Assembly: GCA_021773015.1 (NCBI GenBank)
Contig: JAJFKW010000001.1
Coordinates: 62,001 to 126,000 of the forward strand
Direction of reading: 5' to 3'
Length of the DNA stretch: 64,000 bases
Source: Woeseia sp.
GTDB lineage: Bacteria; Pseudomonadota; Gammaproteobacteria; Steroidobacterales; Woeseiaceae
Shown here: in pieces, positions 26,346 to 35,454 of the stretch
Layout: each line of letters opens with the position of its first letter
Position numbering within the stretch: position 1 is the stretch's first letter
The notes under the pieces: model-generated
What the model saw: the letters and a program-made list of their open reading frames with translations, nothing else
Told to the model about the DNA's origin: nothing
The model's database searches: none
Translations under genes and position numbers: made by a program

Positions 26346-27119
26346 GTGCATAGTGCCGCGCCCCAACTTTCCCTATTTCCTGCAGATGATCCCCATGCGG
26401 ACTCTGCGCACGGCGAGGTTGCGGCCGGCGTTAGCATAAGAGAAAGCGCCCGAGCGCGACGCTTATCAATAAAGGTATTTCCTCGTGGCAAGGTCGAGGT
26501 TGTTGTGCCGCGGCGCACACGTCCTGCCGATGTAGCAGAATTTGTCGCGGAAAACGCCACGTGGATCGCAAACGCGCGCGAATCGTTTGCGGCGATACAC
26601 CCACCAGAACCGTTCAAGTTGCCCAAGTCGATCAATTTGCCGGCAATCGGTCACGTAGTGTGGGTATGTTACCTGAAAGACAACGGCGTAAAAGGCGTCC
26701 GCTACCGGCATAACGACGATACCCTTACTTTGAGCGGCGCTATCGGCGACGAAAAATTGTGCGTTAAGGCGATTCGTCGTTGGTTGGCCGTGATCGCGCG
26801 GCAATCGTTTCAGCCGCGCCTAACGTCACTCTCGACGCTTACCGGAATTAGCTATTCAAGGATGCAGATTAGGGCGCAGCGCACCTGTTGGGGCAGCCGG
26901 AGCTCGAGCGGTACTTTGAGTCTGAATCTTTGCCTGCTTTTTCTGGCACCTGAATTATTGCGTTACTTGATGATTCATGAATTGTGTCACGGTCGGCATA
27001 TGAATCACTCCAAACGGTTCTGGCAATTGGTTGGCCGTTATGAACCGGGATACCGGAAGCTGGATCGGCAATTGACAGAATGTTGGCAAGAGGTACCGTC
27101 TTGGCTAGGAATATATTAA
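26346..27119 (+). CDS. YgjP-like metallopeptidase-domain protein (DUF45)
   Basis: Member of the YgjP/DUF45 family, a zinc metallopeptidase fold related to SprT and WLM proteins; E. coli YgjP has been reported to have UTP pyrophosphatase activity. It has 257 residues from a GTG start at 26346, whose ribosome site is weak. The zinc motif is HELCHGRHMNHSKRFW at about 218-233, with a preceding basic domain containing RAQRTCWGSRSSSGTLSLN, typical of the family. It stands alone, convergent with the DUF2333 gene. The first 30 residues are poorly conserved, so a later start is possible. Confidence 0.88.
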   Translation: MHSAAPQLSLFPADDPHADSAHGEVAAGVSIRESARARRLSIKVFPRGKVEVVVPRRTRPADVAEFVAENATWIANARESFAAIHPPEPFKLPKSINLPAIGHVVWVCYLKDNGVKGVRYRHNDDTLTLSGAIGDEKLCVKAIRRWLAVIARQSFQPRLTSLSTLTGISYSRMQIRAQRTCWGSRSSSGTLSLNLCLLFLAPELLRYLMIHELCHGRHMNHSKRFWQLVGRYEPGYRKLDRQLTECWQEVPSWLGIY

Positions 27120-27153
27120 TTTACAATATCTTATATACTCTAGTTAAAGTGAA

Positions 27154-28218
27154 TTATCCTTGATCTAGGAGTTCTCTAAGATTGATGACAGCCGAGTTTG
27201 CGCGTGCCAGGTAGTTCGCCATGACCAAGGAGTGGTTGGCAAATAATCCAAATCCACCACCGTTTAATACGATCGGCGACGACAATGGTTGCAAGCTGGC
27301 CTCTAACTCACGAATGATTTGCCGCACGCTGACTTTAGCGTTCTTGTCGGCCAATACTTGTGCGAAATCAAACTCCGCCGCGCGAAAGAAATGTATGAGC
27401 GCCCACGATGTGCCGCGCGCCTCAAAGAAGACATCGTCAATTTCGAACCACGACGTCTGTACTGAAACGTTGTCAGGCAGCGTGCTACTGGTTTCGGCGG
27501 CAGAATCACCCGCGAGATCGGTATTGATTACGCTCGTAGCAACGCTATCGCCAAGCCGCCTTGTTAAGCTGCCCAAGCGTTTTTCGACCTGCGCCAGCCA
27601 TTCTCTGAGATTGTCGGCACGGGCAAAAAAATGTGCGTTCTCATCTCCCACTCCCGCAAGTCGATCGCGGTATTGTCTGAAGCCGTCAATGGCATCGCGA
27701 TATTCAGATTCTGGCCTGGGCAAAACCCAGGATTCGTTGTCAACGAATAATTGTGGTTCTGCAGTTGCAATATCTGTGTCCTCGCGAGACTGCGATTGGC
27801 TACGGCTATAATCGTTGCGAATAATCCGCGCCAAGTCCCTTACTTGCTGTAGAACGCCAAATTCCCAATTGGGTATGTTGTCGAGAAATACACTCGGTGG
27901 AACGCGATCATTGCTCAAATAGCCGCCAGGTTTGTCTAAGAGCGTTTCGGTGACACGAATCAATGCGTCCACAGTGGAATAGCCAATGACATTTCTTTCG
28001 TCATTCACTTTCTCCGTAACCCAGAATACATCCGGCATCCGTGACCAATACCAACTGAAACCCAGCATCAATACGATAACCGCAGCGGATATTCCGGTTG
28101 TTAGCTTCTTCCACAACGGTGTCGGTTTTGCGACATTGGCGTTCTGTGGCGCGCCGCCGCTAGTCGATTTCCGATTGAATAATTTGCTCGCAAATAGTTT
28201 GTTAAACGGATTTTTCAT
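27154..28218 (-). CDS. DUF2333 family membrane protein
   Basis: A 354-residue protein of a conserved gammaproteobacterial family of unknown function (DUF2333). It has one membrane segment at about 45-62 (ISAAVIVLMLGFSWYW) after a basic N-terminus, and a large soluble region that should be periplasmic. Conserved stretches visible are GGYLSND, PPSVFLDNIPNWEFGVL and the end NYLARANSAVINLRELLDQ. It begins 7 bp after the sirtuin gene, so it is probably the last gene of an acnA-sirtuin-DUF2333 operon. Confidence 0.85.
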   Translation of the reverse strand: MKNPFNKLFASKLFNRKSTSGGAPQNANVAKPTPLWKKLTTGISAAVIVLMLGFSWYWSRMPDVFWVTEKVNDERNVIGYSTVDALIRVTETLLDKPGGYLSNDRVPPSVFLDNIPNWEFGVLQQVRDLARIIRNDYSRSQSQSREDTDIATAEPQLFVDNESWVLPRPESEYRDAIDGFRQYRDRLAGVGDENAHFFARADNLREWLAQVEKRLGSLTRRLGDSVATSVINTDLAGDSAAETSSTLPDNVSVQTSWFEIDDVFFEARGTSWALIHFFRAAEFDFAQVLADKNAKVSVRQIIRELEASLQPLSSPIVLNGGGFGLFANHSLVMANYLARANSAVINLRELLDQG

Positions 28219-28225
28219 GAATTGC

Positions 28226-28954
28226 CTAATTTAGGAGTTCAGCAAGTGCGACTTCTGCGGTCGCGCCAATAATGTATTGATATTGCTCGGAAAGTGCCGT
28301 GCTGTCTGGATTGATTTCGACTGTGATAGCGCCTACGTTGGCAGCAATGTCACACAGCCCGGCTGCCGGCCACACTTGCGACGACGTGCCGATGGCAAAA
28401 AACATATCGCAGTGACTGGCGGCGAATTCCGCAGATTCAAGCGCCGAAGGCGAAATTGATTCGCCAAACCACACCACACCGGGCCGAACGAGCGCACCAC
28501 AGGTATCGCATATCGGCAGGTCTGCCTGCGAATTCTGAACGCGGTGGTTCCGGTCGTCGGAACAGATGTCCGCAAACAAATTGCCGTGAAACTCAATGAC
28601 ATCCTCACTGCCAGCTCTCTGGTGTAGGCCGTCGACATTTTGCGTAACCAGGCAGAGCTTAGGGACTTGGCTTGCCAGCGTGACCAGCGCTGAATGTGCC
28701 GAATTCGGCGTGGCGTTTACCACTAATTCTCGACGCCATCTATACCAGCGCCAAACCAACTCAGGATCGCGAGCGAACGCTTCAGGTGTGGCCATTTGAA
28801 TTGGATCGAAATCTTTCCATAGTCCTGTCTGTGCATCTCGAAATGTTGGCACGCCGCTGGCCGCTGAAATGCCCGAACCGGTTAAGACGCAAAGATGTCG
28901 ACAATCCCAAAGCGCCTCGCGCAGCGCGCCCGGGATCACCGAGTCTCGCAGCAT
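28226..28954 (-). CDS. cobB: NAD-dependent protein deacylase, sirtuin class III (CobB-like)
   Basis: Sir2-family enzyme that removes acyl groups from lysines using NAD. It has 242 residues. The NAD motif is GSGISAASGVPTFRDA, the catalytic His is in VIEFHGN, and the Gln-Asn-Val-Asp motif is TQNVDGLHQRAG. The Tyr-x-x-Arg pair that gives class III sirtuins desuccinylase activity appears in WYRWRREL. The zinc site shows one Cys (DICSDD) and the CDTC pair, like E. coli CobB, which also lacks one Cys of the usual four. Its ATG shares a base with the acnA stop, so it is translated after aconitase. Confidence 0.92.
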   Translation of the reverse strand: MLRDSVIPGALREALWDCRHLCVLTGSGISAASGVPTFRDAQTGLWKDFDPIQMATPEAFARDPELVWRWYRWRRELVVNATPNSAHSALVTLASQVPKLCLVTQNVDGLHQRAGSEDVIEFHGNLFADICSDDRNHRVQNSQADLPICDTCGALVRPGVVWFGESISPSALESAEFAASHCDMFFAIGTSSQVWPAAGLCDIAANVGAITVEINPDSTALSEQYQYIIGATAEVALAELLN

Positions 28955-31632
28955 CAGGCGGCCTGGGCTGACTCTGCGAGCTGCCGTAGTACATAATGCA
29001 AGATACCGCCATGCTCGTAGTAGTCCCGCTCCTTAGGTGTGTCGATGCGGATACGAGCTTCAAACGTTATTGGGCCGCTATCAGCTGAAGTTGCTGTAAC
29101 CGTAACCGATTCCGCACTAGCATCTGCGTGCCCGACAATGTCAAAGGTCTCGCTGCCTGTGAGTCCCAACGTGTCGGCGCCCTCGCCATCCAAGAATTGC
29201 AATGGTAGTACGCCCATTCCAATCAGATTCGAACGATGAATACGCTCATAGCTTTTCGCAATGACGGCCTTAACGCCCAGTAGGAGGGTGCCCTTAGCGG
29301 CCCAGTCGCGAGACGATCCGGTGCCATATTCGCTGCCTGCGAGCACCACGAGGGGCGTGGCAGACTGTTGGTATTGCAGCGACGCGTCGTAAATCGACAT
29401 TTGTTCGCCACTGGGTTGATGACGTGTCCAGCCGCCCTCGGTTCCCGGTGCAAGTTGATTTCGCAAGCGAATGTTGGCAAAGGTCCCGCGCATCATGACC
29501 TCATGATTGCCGCGACGCGAACCGTAAGAATTGAAATCTGCAGGCTTCACGCCCTGCGCTTGCAAGTATTCGGCAGCCGGGCTGTCTTTGGCGATGCTGC
29601 CTGCCGGCGAAATATGATCGGTCGTGACAGAGTCGCCGAGCAGCGCCAATACACGAGCGTCACGGATGTCCGCGACGGGCTGCGTGGCCAACGTCATGCC
29701 CTCAAAGTATGGCGGATTCTTCACGTAGGTGCTGTCGCCGTCCCATGCATAGATCTCGCCATCGGGCACACTCAGACCGTTCCAATTTTCGTCGCCAGAA
29801 AATACGCCGTTATAGCTAGACTTGAACATTGAAGAATCAATGTTTGTACCGATGGTGTCATATATTTCTTTTTGGCTGGGCCACAGATCCTTGAGATATA
29901 CTGGCTTGCCGTCTTTGTCGTTACCCAGCGGGTCGTTGAGCAAATTCTGATCCAGATTGCCTGCCAAAGCATAGGCGACGACCAATGGTGGAGACGCCAG
30001 AAAATTCATTTGTACCTGTGGATGTATGCGGCCCTCAAAGTTTCGGTTACCTGACAGCACACTGCAGCCTACGACTTCTCCCTCGCTGACAGCTGCGGCA
30101 ATTTCCGGCTTGAGCGGTCCCGAGTTGCCGATACAAGTCGTGCAGCCGTAACCCACCGTATAAAAGCCCAGAGCATCGAGATCGTCGATGAGCGCCGATT
30201 TTTCGAGATAATCCGTTACGACTTTCGAGCCTGGCGCCAGACTCGTCTTGACCCAGGGTTTGGTCTGCAGACCGGCGTTGCGCGCATTTCGTGCCAGCAA
30301 CCCAGCTGCAATCATGACTGCCGGATTGGAAGTATTCGTGCAACTCGTTATCGCAGCGATCAACACAGCGCCATCTCTAATTTCAACATCCTCGCCATCG
30401 AGCTTAGCAATCGCTGAACCGCTGCCGCTGCGATTCTTTGTGTAGGTATCGAGGTGACCCAGGTAGCTGCTATCGGCTTGACTCAGAGCGATGCGGTCTT
30501 GTGGTCGTTTCGGTCCCGCGATACTCGGCTCTACCGTTCCCATGTCCAATTCCAGCAAGTCACTGTAGTCGGCGTCCTGCTGCCCGTCATTACGCCACAT
30601 ACCTTGCTCTTTCGCATACGCCTCAACCAATGCGATCTGCGCGGGTTCGCGGCCCGACAGCTCAAGGTATCGCAAAGTCTCGCCGTCAATTGGGAAGATG
30701 GCACAGGTGCTGCCAAACTCCGGCGACATATTGCCTAGCGTTGCACGATCTGCCAGCGGCATCTGGCCTAATCCGTCGCCGAAAAACTCGACAAACTTGC
30801 CGACTACGCCGCGCTCCCTAAGCATCTGCGTGACTGTCAGAACCAAATCGGTCGCAGTTGTGCCTTCTGACAGGCTGCCGGTTAGCTTGAATCCAACGAC
30901 CTGTGGGATCAGCATCGTGATAGGTTGGCCAAGCATTGCAGCCTCTGCCTCAATGCCGCCGACGCCCCAGCCGAGGACGCCAAGTCCATTGATCATCGTC
31001 GTATGGGAGTCGGTGCCGACTACCGTGTCGGGATAGGCGCTGCGCACGCCACCACGATCAGCGTCAAATACAACCCGCCCAAGATATTCGAGGTTTACCT
31101 GATGCACGATGCCCGTATTGGGCGGCACGACCCGAAAGTTTTCGAATGCGCCCTGGCCCCATCGGAGAAACGAATAGCGTTCCTTATTGCGGTTGAACTC
31201 GATTTTGTTGTTGAGATCCAGCGCACCGGCTGTCCCGTAGTTATCGACCTGAACCGAGTGATCGATGACCAATTCCGCCGGCGACAGTGGGTTGATACTG
31301 TCTGCAGAACCACCGAGTTTCACAACAGCGTCACGCATGGCGGCTAAATCAACCACCGCCGGGACACCGGTAAAGTCTTGCAGAATCACCCTGCTGGGCG
31401 TGAAAGAGATTTCTGTTGTCGGCGCGGCTTTTGCATCCCAGTTGGCGAGTGCAAGTATATCTTCGCGAGTAACGTCCCGACCGTCTTCGTGGCGCAGTAA
31501 ATTCTCCAGCAGAATTTTCAGGGAATAGGGAAGCCTCTGAACGTGTCCTTCGTTGATAGCGTCCAATCGGTAAATTTCGAAATTGTCATTTGCAACTTGC
31601 AAAGTGGAACGAGAGCCGAAGCTGTTCGTCAT
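28954..31632 (-). CDS. acnA: Aconitate hydratase A
   Basis: [4Fe-4S] enzyme interconverting citrate and isocitrate. It has 892 residues, the AcnA/IRP1 type. Cluster ligands lie in [10 protein letters not shown] and the later [14 protein letters not shown]. The C-terminal swivel domain carries [14 protein letters not shown]. Aconitase A is the oxidative-stress-tolerant form in E. coli, and here it sits alone without acnB in the window. It overlaps the sirtuin start by one base and has a perfect TATAAT box 51 bp upstream. Confidence 0.97.
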   Translation of the reverse strand: MTNSFGSRSTLQVANDNFEIYRLDAINEGHVQRLPYSLKILLENLLRHEDGRDVTREDILALANWDAKAAPTTEISFTPSRVILQDFTGVPAVVDLAAMRDAVVKLGGSADSINPLSPAELVIDHSVQVDNYGTAGALDLNNKIEFNRNKERYSFLRWGQGAFENFRVVPPNTGIVHQVNLEYLGRVVFDADRGGVRSAYPDTVVGTDSHTTMINGLGVLGWGVGGIEAEAAMLGQPITMLIPQVVGFKLTGSLSEGTTATDLVLTVTQMLRERGVVGKFVEFFGDGLGQMPLADRATLGNMSPEFGSTCAIFPIDGETLRYLELSGREPAQIALVEAYAKEQGMWRNDGQQDADYSDLLELDMGTVEPSIAGPKRPQDRIALSQADSSYLGHLDTYTKNRSGSGSAIAKLDGEDVEIRDGAVLIAAITSCTNTSNPAVMIAAGLLARNARNAGLQTKPWVKTSLAPGSKVVTDYLEKSALIDDLDALGFYTVGYGCTTCIGNSGPLKPEIAAAVSEGEVVGCSVLSGNRNFEGRIHPQVQMNFLASPPLVVAYALAGNLDQNLLNDPLGNDKDGKPVYLKDLWPSQKEIYDTIGTNIDSSMFKSSYNGVFSGDENWNGLSVPDGEIYAWDGDSTYVKNPPYFEGMTLATQPVADIRDARVLALLGDSVTTDHISPAGSIAKDSPAAEYLQAQGVKPADFNSYGSRRGNHEVMMRGTFANIRLRNQLAPGTEGGWTRHQPSGEQMSIYDASLQYQQSATPLVVLAGSEYGTGSSRDWAAKGTLLLGVKAVIAKSYERIHRSNLIGMGVLPLQFLDGEGADTLGLTGSETFDIVGHADASAESVTVTATSADSGPITFEARIRIDTPKERDYYEHGGILHYVLRQLAESAQAA

Positions 31633-31682
31633 AATTCGTCTCCGGAATTAAGTAGTTTGTGTCGCGCCGTCGCGGGGGCGGC

Positions 31683-31711
31683 ATTATACCGAATACCACG
31701 ATTTATATCGC
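31683..31711 (-). promoter_or_regulatory. Candidate promoter for acnA
   Basis: On the minus strand TATAAT (31688-31683) lies 17 bp downstream of GCGATA (31711-31706). The -10 box is perfect and the -35 box is weak (3 of 6), as often seen when an activator is needed. A GC-rich segment follows the -10 box. The predicted start is about 45 bp before the acnA ATG. Confidence 0.45.
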
Positions 31712-32839
31712 GGTACGTAGTGCCTCAGCTTGTTCGACAGAGTGCTCAATAACTGCGCCGCCCAAACAACGCGTCTCTGCATAAAATACCGCAAATTGGC
31801 CGGGTGCCACTGAGCGTTGCGGCTTGCTGAACTCGATAAGCAACTGACCATTGGCCTGTTGTGTTACCTCGCACTCTTGATCCTCCTGCCGATATCTAAT
31901 CTTGACCCGGCAGCGTAGTGAGTTATTGCAAGATATTGCAGCAGGGGCAATGCCAAGCCAACTCGCATCGCTAGCAATCAGTGAATTGCTAAACAACGAC
32001 GGGTGTTCACCTTGTGTAATGACGAGTGTATTGCTGTCAATCTCTTTGCGTACCACATACCAAGGTTCTGTCCCGGCATCGGCTCGACCGCCAATGCCCA
32101 ACCCTTGCCGTTGGCCAATTGTGTGATACATCAATCCCTGGTGTTCGCCGATGATATCACCGCCAATCGTTCGGATCGGCCCAGGTTTTGCGGGGAGATA
32201 ATGCGCTAGAAACTGACGGAACGGACGTTCGCCAATGAAACAAATACCGGTACTGTCTTTTTTTGCGTAATTGCTAAGACCGTTTGATCTGGCAATTTGC
32301 CGTACATCCGGTTTCGTTAATTCGCCCAGAGGAAACACCGTTTCAGCCAATGCCGATTGATCGACTGCATGCAGGAAGTAACTCTGATCCTTGTTCGAAT
32401 CAGTGGCTTTATGTAGCTCCGCTGCACCTTTGTTGAAGCGTATCTTGGCATAGTGACCGGTTGCCAGTAGATCGCCACCCAATCGCTTGGCGTGTTCGCG
32501 AAATACGCCAAATTTAATCTCACGGTTGCACAAGATATCTGGGTTCGGTGTACGGCCTGCGCGATACTCGTCGAGAAAATATTTGAATACGAGATCCCGG
32601 TATTGCTTTGCGAAATTTACGTGATGCAGTGGGATCTGCAGGGTCTCGCAAAGGTTTCTAGCATCCTGTAAATCTTCGGCAGCAGTGCAATAGCCATCGT
32701 CGTCTTCCCAATTGGTCATATGCAACGCGTGGACTTCGGCACCCTGCTGTTGCAGCAACAGAGCAGCCACCGCCGAGTCGACGCCACCGGAGAGGCCGAC
32801 AACGATGCGTTTACCGCTTATGTTGGGAATGGAAGTCAC
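31703..32839 (-). CDS. mnmA: tRNA-specific 2-thiouridylase MnmA
   Basis: Installs sulfur at U34 of tRNAs for Lys, Glu and Gln. It has 378 residues. The ATP PP-loop is GLSGGVDSAVA. The two catalytic Cys lie in NPDILCNREIKF and DSTGICFIGERPF. The C-terminal barrel is complete, ending before the acnA promoter. In E. coli mnmA is followed by hflD and purB; here acnA follows it and hflD is absent. The tRNA-Lys(TTT) in this window is a substrate type. Confidence 0.97.
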   Translation of the reverse strand: MTSIPNISGKRIVVGLSGGVDSAVAALLLQQQGAEVHALHMTNWEDDDGYCTAAEDLQDARNLCETLQIPLHHVNFAKQYRDLVFKYFLDEYRAGRTPNPDILCNREIKFGVFREHAKRLGGDLLATGHYAKIRFNKGAAELHKATDSNKDQSYFLHAVDQSALAETVFPLGELTKPDVRQIARSNGLSNYAKKDSTGICFIGERPFRQFLAHYLPAKPGPIRTIGGDIIGEHQGLMYHTIGQRQGLGIGGRADAGTEPWYVVRKEIDSNTLVITQGEHPSLFSNSLIASDASWLGIAPAAISCNNSLRCRVKIRYRQEDQECEVTQQANGQLLIEFSKPQRSVAPGQFAVFYAETRCLGGAVIEHSVEQAEALRTAI

Positions 32840-32954
32840 GGGCGCAATTATCGCCTGCGAATCTGCAGGTCACAATCACCAATGCAAAATTGATGTGGAG
32901 CATGCACATGCACATGATGCACGGAATCCTTGCAATTACGACTGTGCTTGGCGG

Positions 32955-33449
32955 CTAAATCAGCGAAGCGGTGGCCATTACGTCTGCAACGCGCTTCTGG
33001 ATGGGCATTGCGCCAGCCAATATGCTTTGAGGTAGCCGCTGGCCGGACAGAAAATCGTCGATACATTTCATCACCGCGGGCGTGCGAAAATTGTGCCGAC
33101 GGTGCTCGATTTCCGATTTGTACAGCCAGTGGGCGGCAATTATGCCGTCGTCGAGCTGCCGATCTGTGTGCTGTTGCAAAAACTCGGCTGTGTATACGAT
33201 ACGAAGAAATTGTTGGCGCGTTACTGGGTTAATCCAGAGATAAGTGCCCAGCAGACTGTCGATGGTGACGTCGCAACCAGTTTCCTCAAGCACTTCTCGA
33301 ACGCATGCGGCTTCTGGAGATTCACCAGCTTCAATGTGTCCGCCGGGTTGCGTAATGACATCGCGCCCGGACGAACGCTCTTCAATTACCAAGAATCTTC
33401 CGTCCCGTTCCACCACGGCGGCTACGGTCAAATCAGTTGGTAACATCAA
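32955..33449 (-). CDS. nudJ: NUDIX hydrolase, NudJ type
   Basis: Phosphatase or pyrophosphatase of the NudJ (YmfB) group, which in E. coli acts on thiamine diphosphate precursors and nucleoside di/triphosphates. It has 164 residues. The Nudix box is GGHIEAGESPEAACVREVLEETG (split here: GGHIEAGES, then REVLEETG), preceded by VITQP as in NudJ. It lies 115 bp before mnmA on the same strand, the same pair as in E. coli, so assignment to NudJ rather than a generic Nudix is supported by context. Two adjacent ATGs are possible starts. Confidence 0.87.
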   Translation of the reverse strand: MMLPTDLTVAAVVERDGRFLVIEERSSGRDVITQPGGHIEAGESPEAACVREVLEETGCDVTIDSLLGTYLWINPVTRQQFLRIVYTAEFLQQHTDRQLDDGIIAAHWLYKSEIEHRRHNFRTPAVMKCIDDFLSGQRLPQSILAGAMPIQKRVADVMATASLI

Positions 33450-33492
33450 TTTTGCTCAAATACTTTTTCTGGCGTGAGGCGGGCAGGGCTTG

Positions 33493-33990
33493 CTAAATGC
33501 CAAGTTGTCGAAATTCGAGTTCGACTTCACTCGCTTGCCAAATTTCGTCGAATGTCTTGCCATAAACTTTCGAAACAGCCGGTTCGAAAGTATCGGCAAT
33601 GCCTTCCCAGCGATCCGCCTGTAGCCGATATACCAGCGCTGTCTCATCGACAATAAAATAGGATTCAGAGTGGTTTCTTAAGTCTTCGCGAACGTGACGG
33701 AATTCAATGTAGGTGTTGAGTCTGCGACCGAGGTGCACGAAATTGTTGCCGATCTTAATTGCCCGCGATGGATCCGCGATGAGTACGCGAATGCGCGCAT
33801 AAGCCTGCGAAAGCACAAGGTGTTTGATAATCTCCAGGAAGTCTGGATCGTCGTAGATACCGGGGTCCAGGTCGTGGGAAAAGATAGAGATTTTTCGGGA
33901 TGCGGTTCCTGCTATTTCGATGACAGCTTGGCGCATTTCTTCTTTCGTTGAAATGACCCAGCGGCGACCTTTTTCCCTAGCTTGTTCCAT
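33493..33990 (-). CDS. PLD-fold-like conserved protein, stand-alone (DUF7931-like)
   Basis: A 165-residue soluble protein matching a domain I recall as DUF7931, often fused to a GNAT acetyltransferase in Pseudomonas and relatives. Visible conserved pieces are ISIFSHDLDPGIYD, ARIRVLIADPSRAI, a Tyr-rich ESYFIVDETALVYR and the end FDEIWQASEVELEFRQLGI. The pattern resembles half of a phospholipase D-like fold, but no HxK catalytic motif is present, so enzymatic activity is doubtful. The acetyltransferase part is missing here. It lies between roxA and nudJ, a place this family commonly occupies. The domain number is from memory. Confidence 0.65.
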   Translation of the reverse strand: MEQAREKGRRWVISTKEEMRQAVIEIAGTASRKISIFSHDLDPGIYDDPDFLEIIKHLVLSQAYARIRVLIADPSRAIKIGNNFVHLGRRLNTYIEFRHVREDLRNHSESYFIVDETALVYRLQADRWEGIADTFEPAVSKVYGKTFDEIWQASEVELEFRQLGI

Positions 33991-34242
33991 GCTTTGACTT
34001 TTGTCCGTAGCCTACAAATTCTCAACAAGCTATGCGCCGCTGAGGGTTGCCGGATCGATTGCCCATCGGGGTAGTCAATCGAAGGGTTTCCGGGTGCGAT
34101 CATCTTACCGTTCGTCCACGCAGCGGATGTGCTAACCACGTCACGTTTTTTGTGGCCTGATACAACATAAGAACGGTTCTCATCCGGTCTCGCAACGCAG
34201 CATTTTGCTTGTCCAAGCGGCGTTAAAGCGTGAATGTGCGGC

Positions 34243-35433
34243 CTAGCGCAGGGGCTGCGGCGAAAAGAGGTCGAATAGCCCCACCGACAGTGCCCATTGC
34301 AGATCTGCGTCTGTGGCAGCTTCGGAAAGCATGTCGGGGGTCAGCCGTCTGCTCTCGAAAAGGTCTTCCAAACGCTGAAGATTGCGGTACTTGATCGATC
34401 TGTGCTGTCCATTGACGAATGTGAATGCCTGTCGTCCATCTTGCCAGCTAGCGAAACGCGACATTGCATGTATCGCAAAGTATTCGTTGGCTTTGAGCGC
34501 ATGCAGCGCCGCCAGAACTTGCTGCGAATTCAGCATTTCAGGCACCAGCCAGGCCTTCAGTTCGGTAACGGCGCAGCCCATGGCGATCGCAAGATCAGCG
34601 TTGCGGCACGTTGTTTCGGATCGTGTGAGCTGACGGCATCGATTTATGGCTTGGGTAGAAATTTGTGATCCGCACGACTCCGATATTTGTAAATCTGGAT
34701 CTGCGTAAAACCCGGCGGAAGATGCTTCCGTTTCTGTGAAGGGGTTGTCGCCACCGACGCCAGCCGCGGCATAACAGCGCCCAAGCTCATTTTGTTGCGG
34801 CGCGCGCATGCCAATAGAGTAGGTCGTACATTTTTCCCGGGCGACACCCCAGTGAGGTGTGCCAGGTGGCAAATAGAGAACGTCGTTATGCATCGCTGAA
34901 ATAGTGCTTCCGGCGGTAAATGACTCGAGTAGCGCCAAGTGGCCACCCTGCGCGTGGCTTGCAGCGCCGCCAGTCGTGCCCACTTGCCAGTCACGGATAC
35001 CATCTTGCTGACACAAAAATACATCGTAATTATCCTGATGCGGTCCGACGTTGCCCCCTGGAGCGGCAAGACTGACCATCAAATCGTCAATGCGCCAATC
35101 TGCAACAAACTGAATTTCAGCGAACCATGCTCGAAAATCTGCTAAGTGTTTTTCAACGTCATAGACTAACAATGTCCAGTCACGTTCGGGCAGAGCAGAG
35201 AGTTCACTGTCGGAAAAAGGTCCGGTCTCAACTTGGTACGTTACTTTCGGTGAGGTTCGATCCGTGATGACCAAGCGCGATTCGACGTCGTCCAGGGTTG
35301 CGAGCCAGGCGATGTTGCTATCGGTTAGTTTCGGAAGTTTGCTCGACAGTGCGGCCGGCAGTTCGAGTGGTGTTTTTTGCCAATATTCGTCGAGAAAATC
35401 TTGCGCCGAAAGTGCATTCGGAAGTTGCAACAC
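34243..35433 (-). CDS. roxA: Ribosomal protein uL16 arginine hydroxylase (RoxA/YcfD), JmjC cupin
   Basis: 2-oxoglutarate and Fe(II)-dependent oxygenase that hydroxylates an Arg of ribosomal protein uL16. It has 396 residues. The iron ligands are in GPHQDNYDVFL (His-x-Asp) and LPPGTPHWGV (distal His). The substrate-dimer region and a C-terminal winged-helix-like domain are present, the full RoxA layout. Its start is 21 bp after the purB stop; in E. coli the same gene lies beside phoQ, close to purB. Confidence 0.93.
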   Translation of the reverse strand: MLQLPNALSAQDFLDEYWQKTPLELPAALSSKLPKLTDSNIAWLATLDDVESRLVITDRTSPKVTYQVETGPFSDSELSALPERDWTLLVYDVEKHLADFRAWFAEIQFVADWRIDDLMVSLAAPGGNVGPHQDNYDVFLCQQDGIRDWQVGTTGGAASHAQGGHLALLESFTAGSTISAMHNDVLYLPPGTPHWGVAREKCTTYSIGMRAPQQNELGRCYAAAGVGGDNPFTETEASSAGFYADPDLQISESCGSQISTQAINRCRQLTRSETTCRNADLAIAMGCAVTELKAWLVPEMLNSQQVLAALHALKANEYFAIHAMSRFASWQDGRQAFTFVNGQHRSIKYRNLQRLEDLFESRRLTPDMLSEAATDADLQWALSVGLFDLFSPQPLR

Positions 35434-35454
35434 AGCATCTTGTCCGCAGGCTGT

